Assembly (NCBI GenBank): GCA_027484885.1
Contig: JAIXSD010000296.1
Span: forward strand, 1 to 6,854
Direction: 5' to 3'
From: Rubrivivax sp.
GTDB taxonomy: Bacteria > Pseudomonadota > Gammaproteobacteria > Burkholderiales > Burkholderiaceae_C
DNA: 6,854 nucleotides
Below are positions 5,681-6,854 of the stretch, one piece after another. A model generated the notes under the pieces. That model had not been told where the DNA came from. It saw nothing but the letters and a program-made list of their open reading frames with translations, and did not search any database. The position numbers and the translations under genes were made by a program. Within the stretch, counting starts at the first letter, position 1. Each line of letters begins with the position of its first letter.

Positions 5681-6346
5681 ATGAACCAACTCCGCACCCC
5701 CTCGCCGCTGCGCCGCAGCGCGCTTCACCTGGCATCGAGCCTGGCCCTGGCGGCCAGCGCCCTGTTCGGTGGCAGCGCCTGGGCCGACACGCAGTTCCAT
5801 GCCAGCGTCAACACGGCAGCCTGGGCCGGCCAGACCGGCTGGCTGGATTTCCAGTTCCTCGCAGGCCTGGGCTCAGCGCCGGCGGCCCAGGTGCGCATCA
5901 GCAATCTGAGCGGCAGCTTTGGCAGCGAGTTCTCCCTCGAAGGCGAAGCCGCCGGCAGCCTGGCCAGCGGCTTTGTGCTGGGCAATGCCACGGCCTTCAA
6001 CAACCTGTTCCACGCCATCAACCTGGGCGGCAACTTCAGCTTTGACCTGAGCTTCAGCGGCGATGTCTTCAACACGCCGGGCCAGGCCGGCACCACGTTC
6101 AGCCTCGGCCTGCTGGCCGCCGACCAACAAAGCTATCTGGGCAACCCCGACGGTGCCCTGTTCCAGATCGAGCTGACGCCGGCCTTGGACGCCGGTGGCA
6201 CGGCCAGCACCACGCTGACCTTGCTGGGCGGCAACACCATCGCCACGGTCAGCGCCGTGCCCGAGCCGGAGAGCTATGCGCTGATGTTGGCGGGCCTGGC
6301 CGGCATCGGCCTGCTGGCAGCGCGCCGTCAGCGCACGCAGCAATAA
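5681..6346 (+). CDS. Exported PEP-CTERM sorting domain protein, NF038129-like
   Basis: This 221-residue protein has a signal peptide with Arg-rich start (residues 1-35, cleavage after AWA) and a C-terminal PEP-CTERM signal: V-PEP at 193-196, a hydrophobic helix and AARRQR at the end. The mature region is a Gly/Ala/Ser-rich beta protein. WLDFQFL, the repeated N-L-S-G-S pattern, the AFNNLFHAINLG stretch and FDLSFSGD resemble the short PEP-CTERM family I know as NF038129; this assignment is from memory. No catalytic motif is seen. Its TVSAVPEP tail closely matches that of the PEP-CTERM protein at 2258-3076, so the same exosortase should process both; none is encoded in this window. It lies 38 bases behind the PHP gene on the same strand with its own AAGGA site, suggesting one transcript. 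Likely role: surface or matrix protein, specific function unknown. Confidence 0.88.
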   Translation: MNQLRTPSPLRRSALHLASSLALAASALFGGSAWADTQFHASVNTAAWAGQTGWLDFQFLAGLGSAPAAQVRISNLSGSFGSEFSLEGEAAGSLASGFVLGNATAFNNLFHAINLGGNFSFDLSFSGDVFNTPGQAGTTFSLGLLAADQQSYLGNPDGALFQIELTPALDAGGTASTTLTLLGGNTIATVSAVPEPESYALMLAGLAGIGLLAARRQRTQQ

Positions 6347-6348
6347 AA

Positions 6349-6369
6349 GCTGCTGTTCATCGCAGCAGC
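6349..6369 (+). other. Hairpin directly behind the second PEP-CTERM gene
   Basis: GCTGCTG (6349-6355) and CAGCAGC (6363-6369) form a perfect seven-pair stem with a seven-base loop, starting two bases after the stop codon. No T-run follows, so it would act at most as a 3' stabiliser or as part of a compound terminator with the hairpin at 6388-6413. Confidence 0.45.
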
Positions 6370-6383
6370 CTGTCGCTGCGTGC

Positions 6384-6854
6384 TCAAAACGCCGCGCCCC
6401 TGAGCGCGGCGTTGTCATTGCGGCCGGCCGCGTCGCGCTGCAGCCAGGCAGCCACGGCGGCCCGCTCGGCCTCGCTGTAATGCAAGCCCAGCTTGGAGCG
6501 GCGCCAGAGCACGGCCTCGGCATCACGGGCCCACTCATGCTCGCGCAGGTAGCGCAGTTCCGCTTCGAACAGGCCCGGCGCCACCTCCTCGCCCAGATCG
6601 GCCAGCGTCCGCGCCGCGCCCAGCAGCAGGCCCACGCGAGAGCCGTAGGCCCGCGCCAGACGCCGCGCCAGGCGGGCTGGCAAATAAGGGTGGCGCGTCT
6701 GCAGCGCCAGCACAAAGCGCTCGAAGTCTTGATCCGGCCGCTGCGCCGCACCGATCCAATCCGACAGATCGCCGCCCGGCAGCGCGGCCGGGGCCGTCCA
6801 GGCCGGGCGCTCTTCACCCAGCATCTCGCCGATCAGATCGGCCGCATCCTCGGC
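6384..6854 (-). CDS. glpD: Aerobic glycerol-3-phosphate dehydrogenase, C-terminal part (5' end outside window)
   Basis: GlpD is the FAD-dependent, membrane-associated enzyme that oxidises sn-glycerol 3-phosphate to dihydroxyacetone phosphate and passes electrons to ubiquinone. The 156 visible residues are its C-terminal helical cap domain (DAO_C type). RHPYLPARLARRLARAYGS, LLLGAARTLADLGEE, FEAELRYLREHEWARDAEA and LWRRSKLGL align by eye with the end of E. coli GlpD (YPFL, ARTYGS, SDLGED, YEAELKYLVDHEW, ALWRRTKQG). The frame is open to the window edge, so the internal ATG at 6824 is not the start; the FAD-binding part lies outside. The gene is convergent with the PEP-CTERM/PHP genes and is unlikely to share their transcript. 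A metabolic link through glycerol phosphate is possible but not shown. Confidence 0.9.
   Translation of the reverse strand, partial: AEDAADLIGEMLGEERPAWTAPAALPGGDLSDWIGAAQRPDQDFERFVLALQTRHPYLPARLARRLARAYGSRVGLLLGAARTLADLGEEVAPGLFEAELRYLREHEWARDAEAVLWRRSKLGLHYSEAERAAVAAWLQRDAAGRNDNAALRGAAF
6388..6413. terminator. Convergent terminator hairpin overlapping the 3' end of glpD
   Basis: AACGCCGCGC (6388-6397) and GCGCGGCGTT (6404-6413) form a perfect ten-pair stem with a six-base loop. Read on the minus strand the stem runs into TTTT and then the glpD stop codon, so the polarity favours termination of glpD. On the plus strand only GTCATT follows, so ending of the PEP-CTERM operon here would be weaker. 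The stem is built from the last codons of glpD (Asn-Ala-Ala-Leu-Arg-Gly-Ala-Ala-Phe). Confidence 0.65.

Noticed and set aside
5873..6817. 314-codon minus-strand frame overlapping both the second PEP-CTERM gene and glpD
   Set aside because: It is out of frame with the recognisable GlpD sequence and becomes low-complexity opposite the PEP-CTERM gene; a shadow of two real genes.
1..6854. CRISPR arrays, tRNA or rRNA genes, insertion sequences
   Set aside because: No regularly spaced repeats, tRNA-like cloverleaf, rRNA sequence, transposase frame or terminal inverted repeats with target duplication were seen.

Overview
The window looks like chromosomal DNA of a high-GC betaproteobacterium, most likely a Burkholderiales member of the Roseateles/Leptothrix type. 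Codons end strongly in G/C, two proteins carry PEP-CTERM sorting tails (typical of exosortase-bearing Gram-negative environmental bacteria), and the right edge holds a proteobacterial-type glycerol-3-phosphate dehydrogenase (GlpD). The taxonomic placement is inferred, not measured.

Layout from left to right: (1) 1-1623 (+), the 3' part of an integral-membrane protein with three transmembrane segments and a ClpP-like serine-peptidase fold. (2) 1624-2257, a 634-base non-coding stretch with GC-rich hairpins behind gene 1, a Pho-box-like promoter (1826-1860), a short hairpin with a T-run (1966-1984), a LacI/PurR-like palindrome (about 1992-2007), a stem-loop (2074-2108) and a GG-N10-GC promoter-like element (2187-2200). 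(3) 2258-3076 (+), a secreted PEP-CTERM beta-sandwich protein. (4) 3077-3287, a short intergenic region packed with four inverted repeats and a second copy of the GG-N10-GC element. (5) 3288-5642 (+), a large exported PHP-superfamily metallohydrolase of the CehA/McbA-like type with FlgD-like, Ig-like and C-terminal accessory domains. (6) 5681-6346 (+), a second PEP-CTERM protein, 38 bases downstream and probably cotranscribed. (7) 6349-6413, hairpins between convergent genes. (8) 6384-6854 (-), the C-terminal part of glpD, whose last codons form a terminator-like hairpin.

Working model (inference): genes 2-4 form an exported module in which a metal-dependent phosphoesterase-like enzyme is made together with two exosortase-sorted surface or matrix proteins. 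The Pho-box-like promoter, if real, would tie the module to phosphate starvation. The enzyme has an atypical H-x-Q in place of the H-x-H of PHP motif I. Its substrate, and any physical link to the PEP-CTERM proteins, cannot be read from the sequence.
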